Source: Cichorium intybus
Taxonomy: Eukaryota; Streptophyta; Magnoliopsida; Asterales; Asteraceae
Direction: 5' to 3'
NCBI GenBank assembly: GCA_023525715.1
Contig: CM042014.1
Coordinates: forward strand, 20,314,063-20,378,062
Length of the DNA stretch: 64,000 nucleotides
Below the pieces are notes generated by a model, which was not told the DNA's origin, made no database searches, and saw only the letters and a program-made list of their open reading frames with translations. Position numbers and translations under genes: made by a program. Below are positions 1-13,668 of the stretch, one piece after another (positions within the stretch are counted from its first letter, which is position 1; every line of letters begins with the position of its first letter).

Positions 1-1253
1 ACTATATAAATTGAAAAAATAGGTTGGTCCTAGGACCCATCTTCCTTTAAGCACTGTTGTTAAGTAACTTTGACTACAAAATTATGGTCCAATTTTGTTG
101 CATTATATATGTATGTACTTTTTTTTTTATTTAACCCACGAATTCTTATAGAAACCGACTAACAAGAAGTTGGATGAAGAGAACAATTACAAATAATTAC
201 AAAGCACTCGGTTTTGTAATCACAAAGTCCAGTTAATGCTCCTTCTAGTATTCCAATTAGAAAACCAATCAAATGAAGTGATACCAATCTTTCCAAAAGT
301 AATACTTCTAGGGAATCTAGACGATTGAAACACCACATTATTACGGTAGTTCCAAATCATCCTAAGTAGTAGTTGATAGCATCATCTCAAGAGCTTTCCT
401 GTTCATGACATTCAATTTGACTGTACCCATTCAAGTCATAAGCTCAACAATACTAAACATACCGAGGAAGGGAAGATCTAACCACTTTGCAATCCGAGTC
501 CAAATCTAGGTATGCAGAAATCTTTCAATTAACAATATGATCATGACGTTTTAATACGGAGCCAATGAGATCTTTTATATGTTGTACTATGTTTCCAACC
601 ATGTGAGAGACATATTCTACACAATTAAATAAAGTTAAATAATATGTTTCATGTAAGAATTAAGATACTATTTTAAAACTATTGTATTTGATAATATGTA
701 TTTGTCTCAAAACAACTATTATGGCTAAAAAAACCTAAATGTAGATGCATTTACAAGATGGAGACATATATAGTTGTTACATTAATTTGTTAAAATTTGA
801 AAAAACATCTTATACAAATATATGTCTACTTGAATGTTTTCAAATATGATCATTGTTTCAGTTCTTTAAATATATTAAAATTTCAAGTGGATATGAAACT
901 TGAAATTTTATCTTGTAACAAGTCAACAATATCTTTTAAAACATAAAAGTTATGCATGAATTAATAGAAAAAAGTCTAAGATAAAAAATTTAAAGATTAA
1001 ATACAAAAATAACAATATACATATTTACATCGTCTAACGATCGTAACTCTCAAAATTTTCAAAATGCCTTTCAAACGAACACTTCACTAAAAAATAGTCA
1101 ATTTTTGACGACGATGACATAGCGATTGAACAGTGCGTCATCGGGTGGGGTATGAGGCTGATTGGGTGTTTTCTGATCACGTTTTCAAGCGGGGTAGACG
1201 TTGCATGCTACAATTGGTTATTGATGGTGATTTACAAGGATTGCAAGTGAAGA
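1..1253. other. Intergenic AT-rich sequence
   Basis: I see no gene, tRNA or clear repeat here. The stretch is AT-rich and non-coding in all frames, apart from short chance ORFs. It ends at a decayed LINE-like coding fragment. Confidence 0.5.
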
Positions 1254-1590
1254 ACTATGAATAAACAATTAGATGGGGAGAGTAATGATGCTAACTCTAA
1301 TCAAAATTTAGTAGAGAATCTACTGGAAATATACTACCTAACATACTTTCCCAAGGATGAAGGGTTGTGGAAACTGTGTAAGAACCATGGGAAAGTAGCT
1401 GGTGTATACATTGAAAGAAAGCCATCGAAGGTAGGGAAAGGTTTGCTTTTGTGTGATTCTTCAATGTGTTGAATGATAAGTTTTTGGAAAAGAATGTAGC
1501 TATGATTTGGCTAGGGAACCACTATATTTTTACGTCAATCTTAAAGTCCAATCAGGATAAAAGCCCGACAGATCAAAGCCAATAACATAT
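1254..1590 (+). pseudogene. Decayed LINE ORF1-like RRM fragment
   Basis: The frame starting near 1257 reads a short acidic leader and then an RRM-like stretch with YYLTYFPKDEGLWKLC and HGKVAGVYIERK. This resembles the nucleotide-binding (alpha-beta plait) domain at the N-terminus of many plant LINE ORF1-type proteins. The RNP1-like motif RFAFV follows in a neighbouring frame and is broken by TGA where Arg is expected, a one-base CGA to TGA change. After it FFNVLNDKFLEKNVAMIW continues to about 1590. No initiator context, intron or downstream reverse transcriptase is visible, so it is a relic. The family call rests on motif resemblance only. Confidence 0.5.
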
Positions 1591-1904
1591 CCCACAGAGA
1601 CCGAAGGAAGATATTAACATGTATGGCGAACCTATTTGCATGGGAAGTCATGTGCGAGTACTATGTATGATACTGAGTGGCGAATCTAGAATAGAAAACC
1701 ATATTGTTTCCTAATTAAGTGAAGACGACATAAATAAAAGAGTCAACAATAAGGTAGGTCCTGAAACATTTTCAAGGTTGGCCAGAGAGTGTTCAATAAA
1801 AATGGAAGAGTCATTATCATCCGAGGTGTCTACTTTTGCCTAAAGTGCCAGATATGTCGGCCAAACAGTACCTTATCAATATCAACAGATCTACATTGGT
1901 TGTC

Positions 1905-2190
1905 CGGTCATTCAGCGGCCGACTTTCTCCGTACGATACCCCAAGGGAGTCTGTTCCGGTAGCGATTCGAGAAAATTGTTTAATTTAAATTTAGAAGTAG
2001 GAAAAGTACCGGCGGAAAAGAACCGGTATCGGACCGAACTCGTATTGGTACAGAAACCGAAATTGCCCAAAATTAAGAACCAAATACCGAATCGAAGTAT
2101 ATGGTACGATACAAATTCAGTACCAGTACCAGTACGGTACCGATTCGATTCAGTACCATCGATATTTTTCCTCACCCCTAGGTTATGGGG
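1905..2190. mobile_element. AACCG/GGTAC-rich hAT-like MITE remnant
   Basis: The stretch is made of degenerate repeats of ACCGAATCG, GGTACCGA and CAGTACCAGTACC type, and ends in CTCACCCCTAGG. The terminus CACCCCTA (TAGGGGTG on the other strand) also bounds two more AACCG-rich stretches in this window, near 20100-20795 and 42463-43093. It is typical of non-autonomous hAT elements. The repeats produce long but meaningless ORFs on both strands. The left boundary is not clear. Confidence 0.45.
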
Positions 2191-2572
2191 TTGAGAAGGT
2201 AAGAAAAAAAAAGGGTAAACCCAACATTAATCATATGTGAATTTATACAAATGTGAAGATGAAGGTGGTATCTTGTAATATTTGAGATATTAGAGGGCTC
2301 AAAGATAAGTTGAAGAGGGAAAGCAACACATCAGCAAGAATCTTTGTGCCTTCAAAGTTTTTCAAACCCTAAATTATTTATAATATACATTTGGGGAAAA
2401 AGGCGAAATATAATGCCATTCATCATCATCATCATCTTCACAGCTTATCTGTTAATTGCGTAATTACATCTTCTCTATCTCTCGTTCTATCTCTCTCTCC
2501 ACCTGAAATTTCATACGCTCTTGTAACCTTTTGTGCACACAACTCAATCATCTGTTGTGCCTTGTAAGTAAA

Positions 2573-4981
2573 ATGCAGGTGAGAACTCCTTTGGGATTCA
2601 TATATCCGTTTAAAATTGATTTTCTATAAAGAATTTGGTGATATTTTAGAAATTTATGTCGTGTGTTTGAAATTTATTACAGACAAGAACAGTACAAGTC
2701 GGGCATCTTTCAGATCTAGCTACCGAGAGAGAAATTCACGAGTTTTTCTCTTTTTCTGGTGACATCGAGCACGTTGAGATCTGCCGGTTCGTTACTGCCA
2801 TATCCAGTTTAAAATCGAATTAAATTTTTGCTACTATTATACATGTTGCCCTGATTGTGATTCTTTTGCAGTGATTCAGAACAAAACAAGACTGCATTTG
2901 TCACCTTTAAAGATCCAAAGGCTCTTGAAATTGCATTATTGCTATCGGTAATCCCTCAATTTTAGTTATTCCCCTTTATATTGAAGTAGATATTCTGTAC
3001 GCCGCCTGAATAAGAAACTTTTACTGAAGCCATTAACACAGGCATATACAAGGTGTCATGTTGATGTGTAAGATTTTGATGAACTAACTGTCGATACATG
3101 ATATTCCTCCTCTGTTATTGTGCTATTAACTTTCAATACCAGACTTAGATTTACCAAAATTATAGTTATTATTCATTTTTAGGGTTTTGACATTGTTTCT
3201 TTTGAAATTTATAATATTATTTTAACTTTTGAAGCAGTTATCGGTTTTTATCGAAAAACAAATATATAAATACCAATTTGAAAATTGTAAATAGTTTGTT
3301 TGATTGTTAAACTAAAAGTAGGATAAACTAATGTTGGATTCCCAGAATACTCATCATTCGGTCAAAATTCCACTTCTCTGTTTGCCATATCTTGGCCAAT
3401 AAAAAGAATCCGGTTACAGATATATACATTGAAGGTCTTGATGTTCCTGAAGTGCCTTTTCTTCTAAACATTACGTGGAGAGTCATCATGTTAATTTGTA
3501 TTTCCTTTTTATATTAAATATCATTATATTTTAATGGATTATGTATCAAAATTTGCTGATTGGACTATATGTGTGTTGATCTAGTTTTGCGTGTAAGTGT
3601 TAGAAATATACAAAAATCCCATTGTGATTTCTTGGAAATTTGAAAATTTCAACAGTATCTGACGGATTTGCAAATTGCAATTACTCAAGTCAACAAACTA
3701 CGACCACAAAAAATTGTGGCTGCATATTAATTCCACTTTGCCCAGCGAAGACTCTTGGGTCCTACTTTGGAATACATAAGCAAAATTCCAAAATTATATT
3801 CAAAGAAATAATATTATTGGCACTCTTTTTTAATTTTATTGATCAGCCTTTCGTTTGTCTTTTTGCTGCAGGAAAACCACAAATTATGTTCATTAATTAA
3901 TTATCATTGTTAATCCACATCTTGGGTCCACTATTACCACTGTTTAGTTGGCTCTTGATTATTATTTATTTGACCACTTTTTGGTAAAATAGTAGTTATA
4001 ATATATTTATTTACTTATATAAAAATGTTTATTTTTACAGGGAGCAACCATAGTGGATCATATTGTTAGCATCACTCCTGTGGAAAATTACGTGCCGAAA
4101 CCTGAGTTCCAGGTATGGTTATTACTTGGTATATAAATTTATTTTCTTCCATTTTCTTCAAACTTTTTAATGATGGTCACACTTCTTGCAGGAAGTTCGT
4201 GAAGTAGATAATGCCATGAGCATGACTCCAGAAAACCTTTCACCAAATGCCGAGGTAACTTTTCTTAAACAATTAATCACAACAGAACTGAATATGAACA
4301 TGAACAATTTGTTAAAAAAATTGTTTTTTTTTTTTTTTTAATAAAACAGGGTAATGGGACATCTCCCCGCAGTAGAGTGTACATGAGTAAAGCACAAGAT
4401 GTTGTTACAAGTGTTTTGGCTAAAGGTTCAGCAATTAGACAAGATGCCTTAAATAAAGCTAAAGCATTTGATGAAAAACATCAATTAAGAGCTAATGCAT
4501 CTGCAAAGGTGAATTCGTTAGACAAAAAAGTGGGACTTACAGAAAAATTTAATGTTGGGGTGTCAGTTGTAAATGAGAAAGTTAAGTCTGTGGATCAAAG
4601 GCTTCAAGTTTCTGACAAAACAATGGCTGCAATTATGGCAGCCGAAAGAAAACTAAACAACACTGGATCAGCTGTCAAATCAAGCAGGTTTGTATAAATA
4701 CTATCTCCGTTTCATTTGTAATTAAACTTCCAAATTTACCCTCTTGTACTTTTTAGGTATGTGACTGCTGGAACAGCTTGGCTGAATGGGGCTTTTGGTA
4801 AAGTGGCGAAGGCTGGGCAAGTTGCGGGAACAAAAACTAGACAAAAATGGAACTTAGCAGTCTCGAATTTAACTGCAAAGGTATGTATTAATGTGTTTTG
4901 ATTATTCTATTATAGTAAATTAGTAATAGCGTCTTACTTTGGTGTGTTTATGGTTTTCAGGATTCACCAATTGCTGCGTGA
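2573..4981 (+). CDS. BPA1-like RRM protein (binding partner of ACD11 family), 267 aa
   Basis: Eight coding exons: 2573-2578, 2683-2786, 2872-2947, 4041-4112, 4192-4254, 4350-4687, 4757-4880, 4961-4981, all GT-AG. Together they give 804 nt including TGA. The first coding exon encodes only Met-Gln. Residues about 3-75 form a divergent RRM (TVQVGHLSDLATEREI...HEFF, TAFVTF). The acidic linker SITPVENYVPKPEF follows. The C-terminal half is an Ala/Lys-rich helical region (VYMSKAQDVVTSVLAKG, KVNSLDKKVGLTEKF, TAGTAWLNGAFGKVAKAG) characteristic of plant BPA1-like proteins. Those proteins bind the ceramide-1-phosphate transfer protein ACD11 and restrain cell death; the role here is by homology. The 5' leader contains an (ATC)n run near 2423, and intron 3 is unusually long (1.1 kb). 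Confidence 0.85.
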
Positions 4982-6200
4982 TGAGAGTTTATCGACAGGT
5001 GCATGCATATTCATATTCTTGTTGATCGTATGGGGTTATTTCTCAATCATCAGAATGATTGTTGAGATGTATTATAATTAGATATTTTGTGATTTGCAAG
5101 TTTGGTGTGTGGGATTGGATATATTTCCTTCTCCTGTTTGGTAGTACATGTTTCTACTTTGTAACGTGATTATGGGCAGTTTTGTCAATTCATTTATTAG
5201 TTATTGTTGCTATATTGATATATTTAAGGTCATGTAATTTTCAAGTGTGGACGTAAGTAGTGATGTGAAGTCCAGTTAAACTTTGTATCGATGCAAACCT
5301 TCTTTAGTACATGATTGTTATGGTGGCATTGTTCCTGGAAAATCTTTGTAGGCGATTTTCTTTGTGCATTTGCTGTATATCACTTTTGTCCAAAATTGAT
5401 TATGATCACCGTTAACATAATTTGAATGTGACGTAACAATTTGGCACTTTATAGCCACGATCGTTATCATTGAATTTGAAGGAACTCAATTTGGTGTTAA
5501 AAATGGTTTCCAACATATTAAGTAACGTCAAATTCTTTTTTAAGGATGAACCAAAAGAACTTTTTCTTTTTCTTTCAGAGGACGAGTATGATCTGTTTTC
5601 AATCACTTTTCGTTAAATGTCATTAAATGTTTTCATTAAATGTCAACATCCAACAACGAATACCAAGTTGGTCCGTTAAAGTTTTAATAAACTGTATTCA
5701 CACGATAAATCCCACAAAATTGGTCGAATGATAGAACGAATGAATGATATGAGACTAACCTGTCAAAATAAGGATGGTTTAATGGATTCCAAGTGGTTTC
5801 TAATATACTACGTGGATTCAAGACTTAGATGTCGAGTCAATAGTAAAGTTGGCTCGAGTGAGTTTATTCTTGTGAAGAAAGAAGCTGTATCCAAATGTCA
5901 GTTTAACGGCGTTATGAGACAACGGAAGGAAATCTACGTGTTAAACGCAACCCCAGTCACGTGTCAAATCTGTTGATCGCGTTTACGTGGACACACATCT
6001 CTTCAGACCCACCGCTCATCGTATGCACCAGCGTCATTTCCTAGACTATCTCGTGGTTTTTCCGTCAATTCAACGATTTCCTTTAGGTGAAATACCTAAA
6101 TCACCCTTTCTCCTTCTCCCCCACACTTCTCCCTCTGCGCATTTGGGCATATTCTCCGAACCGATCCCATATCTCCCACCTGCCATTGGAAAATTCCCCC
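4982..6200. other. Intergenic region between BPA1-like and ankyrin-RCC1 genes
   Basis: This is the 3' UTR of the BPA1-like gene followed by non-coding sequence. Short ORFs near 5412-5606 and 5728-6289 show no recognisable domain. The 5' leader of the next gene probably begins around 6150-6300 and contains a (GA)n run at about 6238-6260. Confidence 0.5.
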
Positions 6201-6229
6201 AAAACGAAACGTATTCAAAAGGCCAGAAG

Positions 6230-6262
6230 TTGGGAGATAGAGAGAGAGAAAGAGAGAGTGTG
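6230..6262 (+). repeat. (GA)n microsatellite in 5' leader
   Basis: AGATAGAGAGAGAGAAAGAG-type purine run lying in the presumed 5' leader of the ankyrin-RCC1 gene. GA/CT runs are common in plant core promoters and 5' UTRs. Confidence 0.6.
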
Positions 6263-7781
6263 TCCATTGGAGTTGGGTCCTGTTTTTGAGATCATTAAGG
6301 TGATTATCTTATCTTCGCTCCATCTCTCTAGTGCGTTTCGATATATATTTTCTTGATTCGGTTCGATCTTCGTTTAGGGTTACTCCGGTATTTGCCATTT
6401 TGGACCATTTTGTTCCTTCTGTTCCCGATTTCGGTCGCAAATTTCAATCTGGTGGTTATTTTTTGATTTCTTATCTCTTGTTTCTACCCTGTACGTGTAG
6501 AGCTATATTCGGTTATCTGAGATTTCTAAAAAAGACGCGATTTTTTCACGTTGATGTGATTCGTTTTGACTTTTATTAGGATTGATTCTGTGTCTATTTT
6601 GTTTAAACGTCTATATCGATACTCAAACAATGGATGTACATACATTGTAATTTAGAGATCCTAATAGATCAATTTAATGTTGGGTCGATCTTTTTGTTAC
6701 GTATGATGATCTGCAAACCTGCATTATGATCCGAATGTCTTTCCTTTTACTTGATTGCTTTTGGGTAATTTAATTGCTGTTCGGGTATAAAGTCACAAAG
6801 ACGAGATGATTTCCCAGCCGCTGCTAAGGTGCAATTCTCAATAAGTCTTATCTGAGATCGAAACAATGCTTTTTGAAAATAAGAGATCAAAACTTGGGGG
6901 TCATCCGTTGATAGTTCAATATGTGTTGCAGTTTCATACTTATTTGCATCTACAACTGCTTCATTGCACTAGTTTGTAATTCATACAACGTGGTTTCTGG
7001 TAGATTTTGTTAACACTAGATATATGGATCATATGTTACCATATAAATTTTTGTCTTTGATAGTCGGTCAATGATATGATTTTTGTCTCTGCTTGGACTT
7101 CATCCCCAGTTTCGTTAGAGGGCTTAAAATCCTGGTATTATTATTGACTGAATGATGATCAGATTTTAACGAGAGTTGATAGCATGTTTTTGAGCTGTGG
7201 ATTTATTTTTGGGCCAAAACTAATTATTTTTCATAAAGAGGATTGTGTCAGCAATAAAGTACAAACTTGATGACGCATCTTTTTCTTTTTCATCTCCCTT
7301 TTTTATGTTTTATAGTTTCTTAATTCATTCCCAACTAAAGTCTATTCGGTGAAAGGTCTGTTTAAAACATTTCCATCATGTTTCCAAGATTTGCGGAAGT
7401 AGACTTCATTTTGGAAAAACTGGGTTTTGCCATGAGAAATTTGATAAATTCGGTGACTAATGCAACAATACATAGATTCCTTAGACATACATGATGTCTT
7501 GTTTTTTATTGCTAACTGAAAATTTTGTTACTTTTTTATTTTCCAAATAATCATAATAACACAGTTAAAGATTTTCTTACTGGCAGGTGATTCGGTCTGC
7601 TAATTTCTTTGTTGCTGGATCTTCACAAATATGTGATGGCGCGTTAGTGAACTGGATCTCAAGCGAGTCTGTTTTCATAGCAAATTTGGAGATGATGACA
7701 GTTCTTTAATGAACCCTAATCTCTAAGATTGTCCTAATCATCAAAGTTAACAAGTATTGTAAAAAGTCTCTGTGGCTAGTT

Positions 7782-10700
7782 ATGGATCAGATAAATTTAT
7801 TTCATAGTCAAAGAAAAACCCTCCAAGCTCCAGGTGGTAAGTCTGCAACAAGTGGGTCCTCCAAAGATCTATGGCTGGCAGTACATGGAGGGTCTGTAGT
7901 CGATGTAGATTCAGCCTTGGTCTCACTAAAGAAAAATGGAGGAAACATCAATTCAAGAAACACTTTTGGGCTTACCCCTCTTCATATTGCAACATGGAGA
8001 AATCACATTCCAATTATCAGAAGACTACTGGCTGCTGGTGCAGATCCCAATGCCAGGGTACATCTGTCTTTTCATCTTTTAAATAAAGATAAAAAATTAA
8101 AACAAGTTTTTGTGTTCAACTTTTTCAGGACGGTGAATCTGGATGGAGTAGTCTTCATCGGGCTTTACACTTCGGTCATTTAGCTGTGGCTAGTATTCTT
8201 CTTAAATCAGAAGCTTCTGTTGCAATAGAGGACTCAAAGTCAAGAACTCCCGTTGACCTTCTATCTGGACCTGTTTTACAAGCTAATGGCAACGGAGATG
8301 GTTCTGTAGTGACAGAATTGTACAGTTGGGGAAGTGGTGTTAACTATCAACTCGGAACCGGAAATGCTCACATACAAAAGCTCCCTTGCAAAGTTGACTC
8401 ACTTCATGGATCCTTTATAAAGTCAATCTCTTCAGCCAAGTTTCATAGTGTTGCTGTTAGTGGTCATGGTGAAGTTTTCACTTGGGGATTTGGACGCGGT
8501 GGTCGCCTTGGCCACCCTGATTTTGACATCCACAGGTAAAAGTAAAACTTTCACTCTTTTACTAATTTTATTCATGGGTCCCAATATTGAATCTGTTTTT
8601 TCATTTTTTCAGTGGTCAGGCGGCGGTCATTACACCTAGACAGGTAACATCAGGGCTAGGGGCCCGCCGTGTGAAGGCAATTGCAGCAGCTAAACATCAT
8701 ACGGTTGCTGTCACAGAGGGTGGAGAGGTCTTCACTTGGGGTTCCAACCGAGGTAATTACCACCTGTTTACCCTTTTAAAGAATACACAGACTTGTTGGT
8801 TTTTGGTATTGATTTTATGTGGTGATTTCAGAGGGTCAACTTGGTTATACATCTGTTGATACTCAAGCAACCCCGCGAAGGGTTAGCTCATTAAGGTCAA
8901 AGATCGTTGCTATTGCTGCAGCAAACAAGCATACTGCTGTAGTTTCTGATTCGGGTGAGGTTTTCACTTGGGGTTGCAATAAAGAAGGTCAACTCGGTTA
9001 TGGAACTTCTAACTCAGGGTCAAACTACACCCCAAGGCTCGTTGAATACCTAAAAGGAAAGGTTTTTATTCGTGTATCAGCAGCCAAGTATCACACTGTG
9101 GTTCTAGGAGCCGATGGAGAGGTAGTTTTGTTTATTTATTATTTATTATTTTATTTTTAAATCAAGAATACAAAAATGAAAATTGTTTAAATGGTGATGT
9201 TTTTTTTCAGGTGTTTACTTGGGGACATCGGCTTGTAACTCCAAGACGCGTAGTTGTTGCTAGAAACTTAAAGAAAAGTGGAATCACTCCTTTAAAGTTT
9301 CATCGTTCAGAACGGCTTCATGTTGTTTCAATTGCTGCAGGGATGATGCATAGCATGGCTCTTACACATGATGGTGCATTGTTCTATTGGGTATCATCTG
9401 ATCCCGATCTAAGATGTCAACAGGTATGTATATGATCATGATGATCATCATTATTGTGGTTCTCTTATTCATTGTTTCTTTGATGTAGTTATACGGTCTT
9501 TGTGGGAAAAACATGGTGAGTGTATCGGCCGGAAAGTACTGGACAGCCGGAGTTACAACTTCCGGCGATGTTTACATGTGGGATGGAAAGAACAGAAAAG
9601 ATGAACCGCCGGTTATAACTCGATTACATGGTATTAAACGGGCTACTTCAGTTTCGGTTGGAGAGACGCATCTTTTGGTGATTAGTTCTCTTTATCATCC
9701 TCCATATCCTTCCAAGACTCCCGATACCCCTCGGTGTTTAAAGAAAAAATTAAGCGATGATTTAAGCGAATTAGATGAAGATTTTGCTTATAATGATACT
9801 GAAATTGATGAAAAGACATCAAGTATGGAAAAGGGTAACAGTGAAAATGGCAGCAAGCAAATACCAACTTTGAAAAGTCTGTGTGAGAAAGTGGCAGCCG
9901 AGCATTTGGTGGAGCCACGAAGTGCTTTACAACTTCTTGAAATTGCCGACTCTCTAGAGGCACATGATTTAAGGAAGCATTGCGAGGTAATACTACTGAT
10001 TTTGACCTTTAAGGGTATTTTAGACAATTGAAACCCTCTTGGTAACTCTTGCAGGAAATTGTGATACGTAATCTTGACTACATTCTTACGGTCTCCACAC
10101 ACGCGATTGCTGGTGCTTCACTGGATATTTTAGTGAATCTTGAAAAGGAATTGGATTCAAAATCATCTGAAGCATGGAGTTATCGCCGCCTTCCAGCTCC
10201 AACCGCCACTTTTCCGGCTGTTATCAACAGTGAAGAGGATGATAGTGACAATGAGTTTCTAAGGACTCGTGATAATGGTGGAAGCATGGATTCACAGAAG
10301 GAAAGAAGCCAAAGATTTGATAGCTTTTTACACCCGTATGATGATGCAAATCAAGAAGTTGGCAAGCAAGTCCGGGCTTTAAGAAAAAAACTACAACAAA
10401 TTGAGATATTGGAGGAAAAACGGGCCAAGGGTCATCAACTCGATAGCCAACAGATTACAAAGCTTCAGACACGTCCCGTGTTGGAGAAATCACTGGTTGA
10501 GCTTGGTGTTCCTATTGAAACGATTCAGGCAAAGTCAACCTCTCCCGTTGACCAGGGAGCCAAGAAACAGAAGAGAAAGAACAAAAAAAAGTCAACACAA
10601 GGGGAAGACACGTCTGTTAGCCATGAATCTGATGCTAAATTGAACACAGTAAAAGGTTTCTCACCTTCTGAAGCTTCCCAAGTTGACCACAAGGTAATTT

Positions 10701-11601
10701 GGCGTTTTAGTCCTTGAATATATTAAGGACACATATGTCCTTAACGTTGATAATGTAATTTACAGGAGAAGGAGATAGACGCCAAGGGTAAAACAGTGAA
10801 TTTAGTTGTCGAGGTGTCACCAAATAACTTAAAGAAAGATCTTTCATCCTCAAAAACTAGAAACACATCATCGCCTGCATCATCTAAGAAAAAGAACAGG
10901 AAAGGCGGGCTTTCGATGTTTTTAAGCGGTGCTCTCGATGACACCCCCAAGACAGTCACTCCTCCTCCACCACCTACACCCAAAAGTGAGGGACCCGCAT
11001 GGGGCGGGACCAATATTTCAAAGGGACCCACCTCACTTCGTGAGATACAGGATGAGCAGGAAAAAATTATAAAAAGTAAGCCCATTGCTAAAAAGAAAGA
11101 TCAACTAGAAGTTGTAGATGTGAAAAGTGGTGGAAAGCTCTCGTTGAGTTCGTTTCTCCCATCAAACCCGATCCCAATGGGCTCGCATCTGACCCCACAG
11201 GTGCCAGATGTCGAAAGAAGCACCCCTCCATGGGTTTCTTCAGGGACCCCACCTTTTGGTAGTCGACCATCTCTCAGGGGAATTCAGTTGCAAGAGGTGA
11301 CATGATTTCTGTTTCTTCAAGTCTGCAAGTTTTGACTAAAAAGTAGTTGATTATAATTTTGGTTTTGTATATTCAGGAGAAAAAACAACAGACGTTATCG
11401 CACAGCCCTAAAACAAAAACAACTGGGTTTGCTGTTAGCAGCGGTCAGGGTTCGCCATCGGATTCAGGCGGTGTAAACCGGTGGTTCAAGCCGGAGATTG
11501 AAGCACCGTCTTCTATACGGTCAATTCAGATAGAGGAGAAGGCTATGAAGGATCTTAAACGTTTTTATAGCAGCGTTAAGGTTGTCAAGAACCAGTTTTA
11601 G
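7782..11601 (+). CDS. Ankyrin repeat and RCC1-repeat protein (AT3G03790 / IBTK-like), 1072 aa
   Basis: Nine coding exons: 7782-8057, 8129-8535, 8613-8752, 8832-9121, 9211-9423, 9489-9986, 10055-10693, 10766-11296, 11377-11601, all GT-AG. The sum is 3219 nt in one frame. A leader intron probably runs from about 6299 to 7587 (acceptor ACTGGCAG). Residues about 28-140 are ankyrin repeats (NTFGLTPLHIATWRNH, GWSSLHRALHFGHLAVA). About 155-520 are RCC1 blades with the repeated signature GEVFTWG and YSWGSGVNYQLGTG. About 560-640 is a helical region like the BTB-C-terminal/BACK part of IBTK (LKSLCEKVAAEHLVEPRSAL). The C-terminal 400 residues are Lys/Ser/Pro-rich and probably disordered, ending with a conserved-looking SIRSIQIEEKAMKDLKRFY. 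The length matches the plant family (about 1080 aa). The function is not well defined; it may be a scaffold or ubiquitin-ligase adaptor by analogy with animal IBTK. Confidence 0.88.
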
Positions 11602-12344
11602 AAGGTTTAGCAAAGTATATTTCAAAAAATTTAACCCGTGGACCCGTCGTCTTGTCCTGTTTCTGTAAATCATTGTGTAGATATTCCGTTGTACATTAAT
11701 TTCGACTTTCTTCAAGTAGAAACCTCCCATCTTATATTCAGTTTTCACAAAGAGAGGGTTAGTGGCTTCTCTATTTCTGAAGCCCTCTTTGGGTGACTTA
11801 AGGCTTAATTGACATAAAGGTGTAACCTTTACCCATTAGGTTTGGTATTTGGAGTGCACATTAATCATTTTTTTCGTCTTCTATTGTATTTGTTGGGAAG
11901 AAAATTCAAAACCTTATTTTGAGGCATGTAATAAGGGTGGGATTCTGAATGCTTTAGTGGGTGTTTGTATGTGCTTTTTAACTCGCATCACGGAGTTAAA
12001 TAATGGTATCACGTATTGACAAATATAACGCACATGAAGTTATAAACGTTTAGTGGAAAACATGATTTTCTGCAGGAAACAAAAGCTCAAACATGAACAT
12101 TTTGGACCTATCAAACAAAATGGACCACCTTATAAACTTCCAACAAAGCGTCAATTGTTGAAACCTCTTTTATACTTTTTTTTTTTTACCTTAAATCCCA
12201 AAATTTTGGTAAATTCATTAAATCAACGTAACGGGTGATACAAACATTCGATGCTTATGTGACTCCGAACATTACTTTTGATATATAGTCGTCAGAGAAA
12301 GCTTAAAACTTATAAACATATCTCAACAATATTTGTAAGGATTG
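11602..12344. other. 3' UTR and intergenic sequence
   Basis: This holds the 3' UTR of the ankyrin-RCC1 gene (to about 11800) followed by non-coding AT-rich DNA. No gene is seen. Confidence 0.5.
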
Positions 12345-13668
12345 GGAAACCCTAAAAAGTCACAACCTATTATCTTTCGATGCGTACAAAAACCATTTTA
12401 TGATCATGCCTATTGCAAATATTTGTAACCGACAAACCTTGAGAGCTAGTTACCTAGTTTACGTGGCTTTAGAAAAACTCAACCTATCATCCTTCGATTT
12501 GCTGAAAAATCATTATATTATTATTTTATACAATAAAACCATTTTATTAGCTGATTTTATACAACAAAAAAAATTTCTTCCCCTTTATTCCCTATAATTT
12601 TCTCCTCAGAAACAGCTTGCCGGAATTGGACCGGTTGTCAGAATTGCAAAATACCTAGCGATCCTTTTGAAACTACCGTTAGTCCGTCAGATATCTTCAA
12701 CTAGTCATTTCGTTCCTATATGCAAGCGGCAGAGATTCAAACCAGAGAGAATTCACGTAGGCATCCTATTCATACCGCCACTATTTCTGTAATTGGAGTA
12801 TGCATAGCACGACATGTTAGTTGTAAACTTGTAATGGAGCCCGGATGACCAACGGTATTAGAATTTCATCAAAGGTAATCCAGAGTGGAGTTGCATAATG
12901 GGGTGGGGGGGATTTCGGGCCAGGCCCGCACCTGTCCACAGGCCATGTAATTTGGGCTTTGTACAATTTAATACTCTTGAGCCTATTATTCTTCAAAAAC
13001 TATACAAGGCAAAGTGAAGCCACTCATGAAATATCGATTAGTGGTGCAAAGCAAATTACTTCCCATTTCATTTCTATTCCAAATTTGGATCGGAAATTGC
13101 TAATACAACAAAAGGTTCGGTTACAAAATTCTATAAACAATATGTACACGATGAAGAAATATAGATATTACCATTGAAATCAGCAAAACCCATTAGCGCA
13201 ATTCTCGTTACAAAAAGTTCATAAGTAGTTCTAAACCCATAAAGAAACAATTATCAATGGCTTGTAGAGGATATATTGGAAAATTGACAACTAATTTCCA
13301 CTTAAGCTTAAAACCGCCATATCATTCCTTTTAAAGACACGTAGGCCAAGTAATCGGCTCTTAAGGTCTTGTCGGTTACGAAGCACTATCTTAGGCATAA
13401 TCAGAACATAAAGTGGTTTTATTGTACAAAATGATAATATAATGGTTTTTTCGTGCAATGGATGATAATAAGTTGGGTTTTTCTAAAGCCATGTATGTAG
13501 GCCAAGTAACCTTTCAAGTGTTTTTATTTCAGTTACAAAACGTTATTTTAGGCATAATCAGAATATAAAATGATTTTGTTATACAAAATAATAACATAAT
13601 GGTTTTGGTTTTCCCGCATCAGAGGATAATAACTGAAGTTTTTCTAGGGTTTATCTGTTTTATCTATC
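12345..13668. repeat. Degenerate long inverted-repeat element with duplicated arms
   Basis: The left arm (12345-12580) holds two related blocks of the type AAACCCTAAAAAG...TATTATC..TCGATGCG...AAACCATTTTAT. The right arm (13340-13668) holds two blocks in reverse complement, such as ATAATGGTTTT...GATGATAATAAG..GGGTTTTTCTA and TTTTTCTAGGGTTTA. GTTACCTAGTTTACGTGGCT at left pairs with AGCCATGTATGTAGGCCAAG at right. A further weaker block lies near 13830-13890. The middle is non-coding, with a G-rich run at 12899-12911. It looks like an old foldback DNA element. I could not define a target-site duplication. Confidence 0.45.

Noticed and set aside
1912..2194. Overlapping ORFs with Tyr-Arg-Thr-Gly repeats on both strands
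   Set aside because: Produced by the GGTAC/AACCG repeat array; no start context or neighbours.
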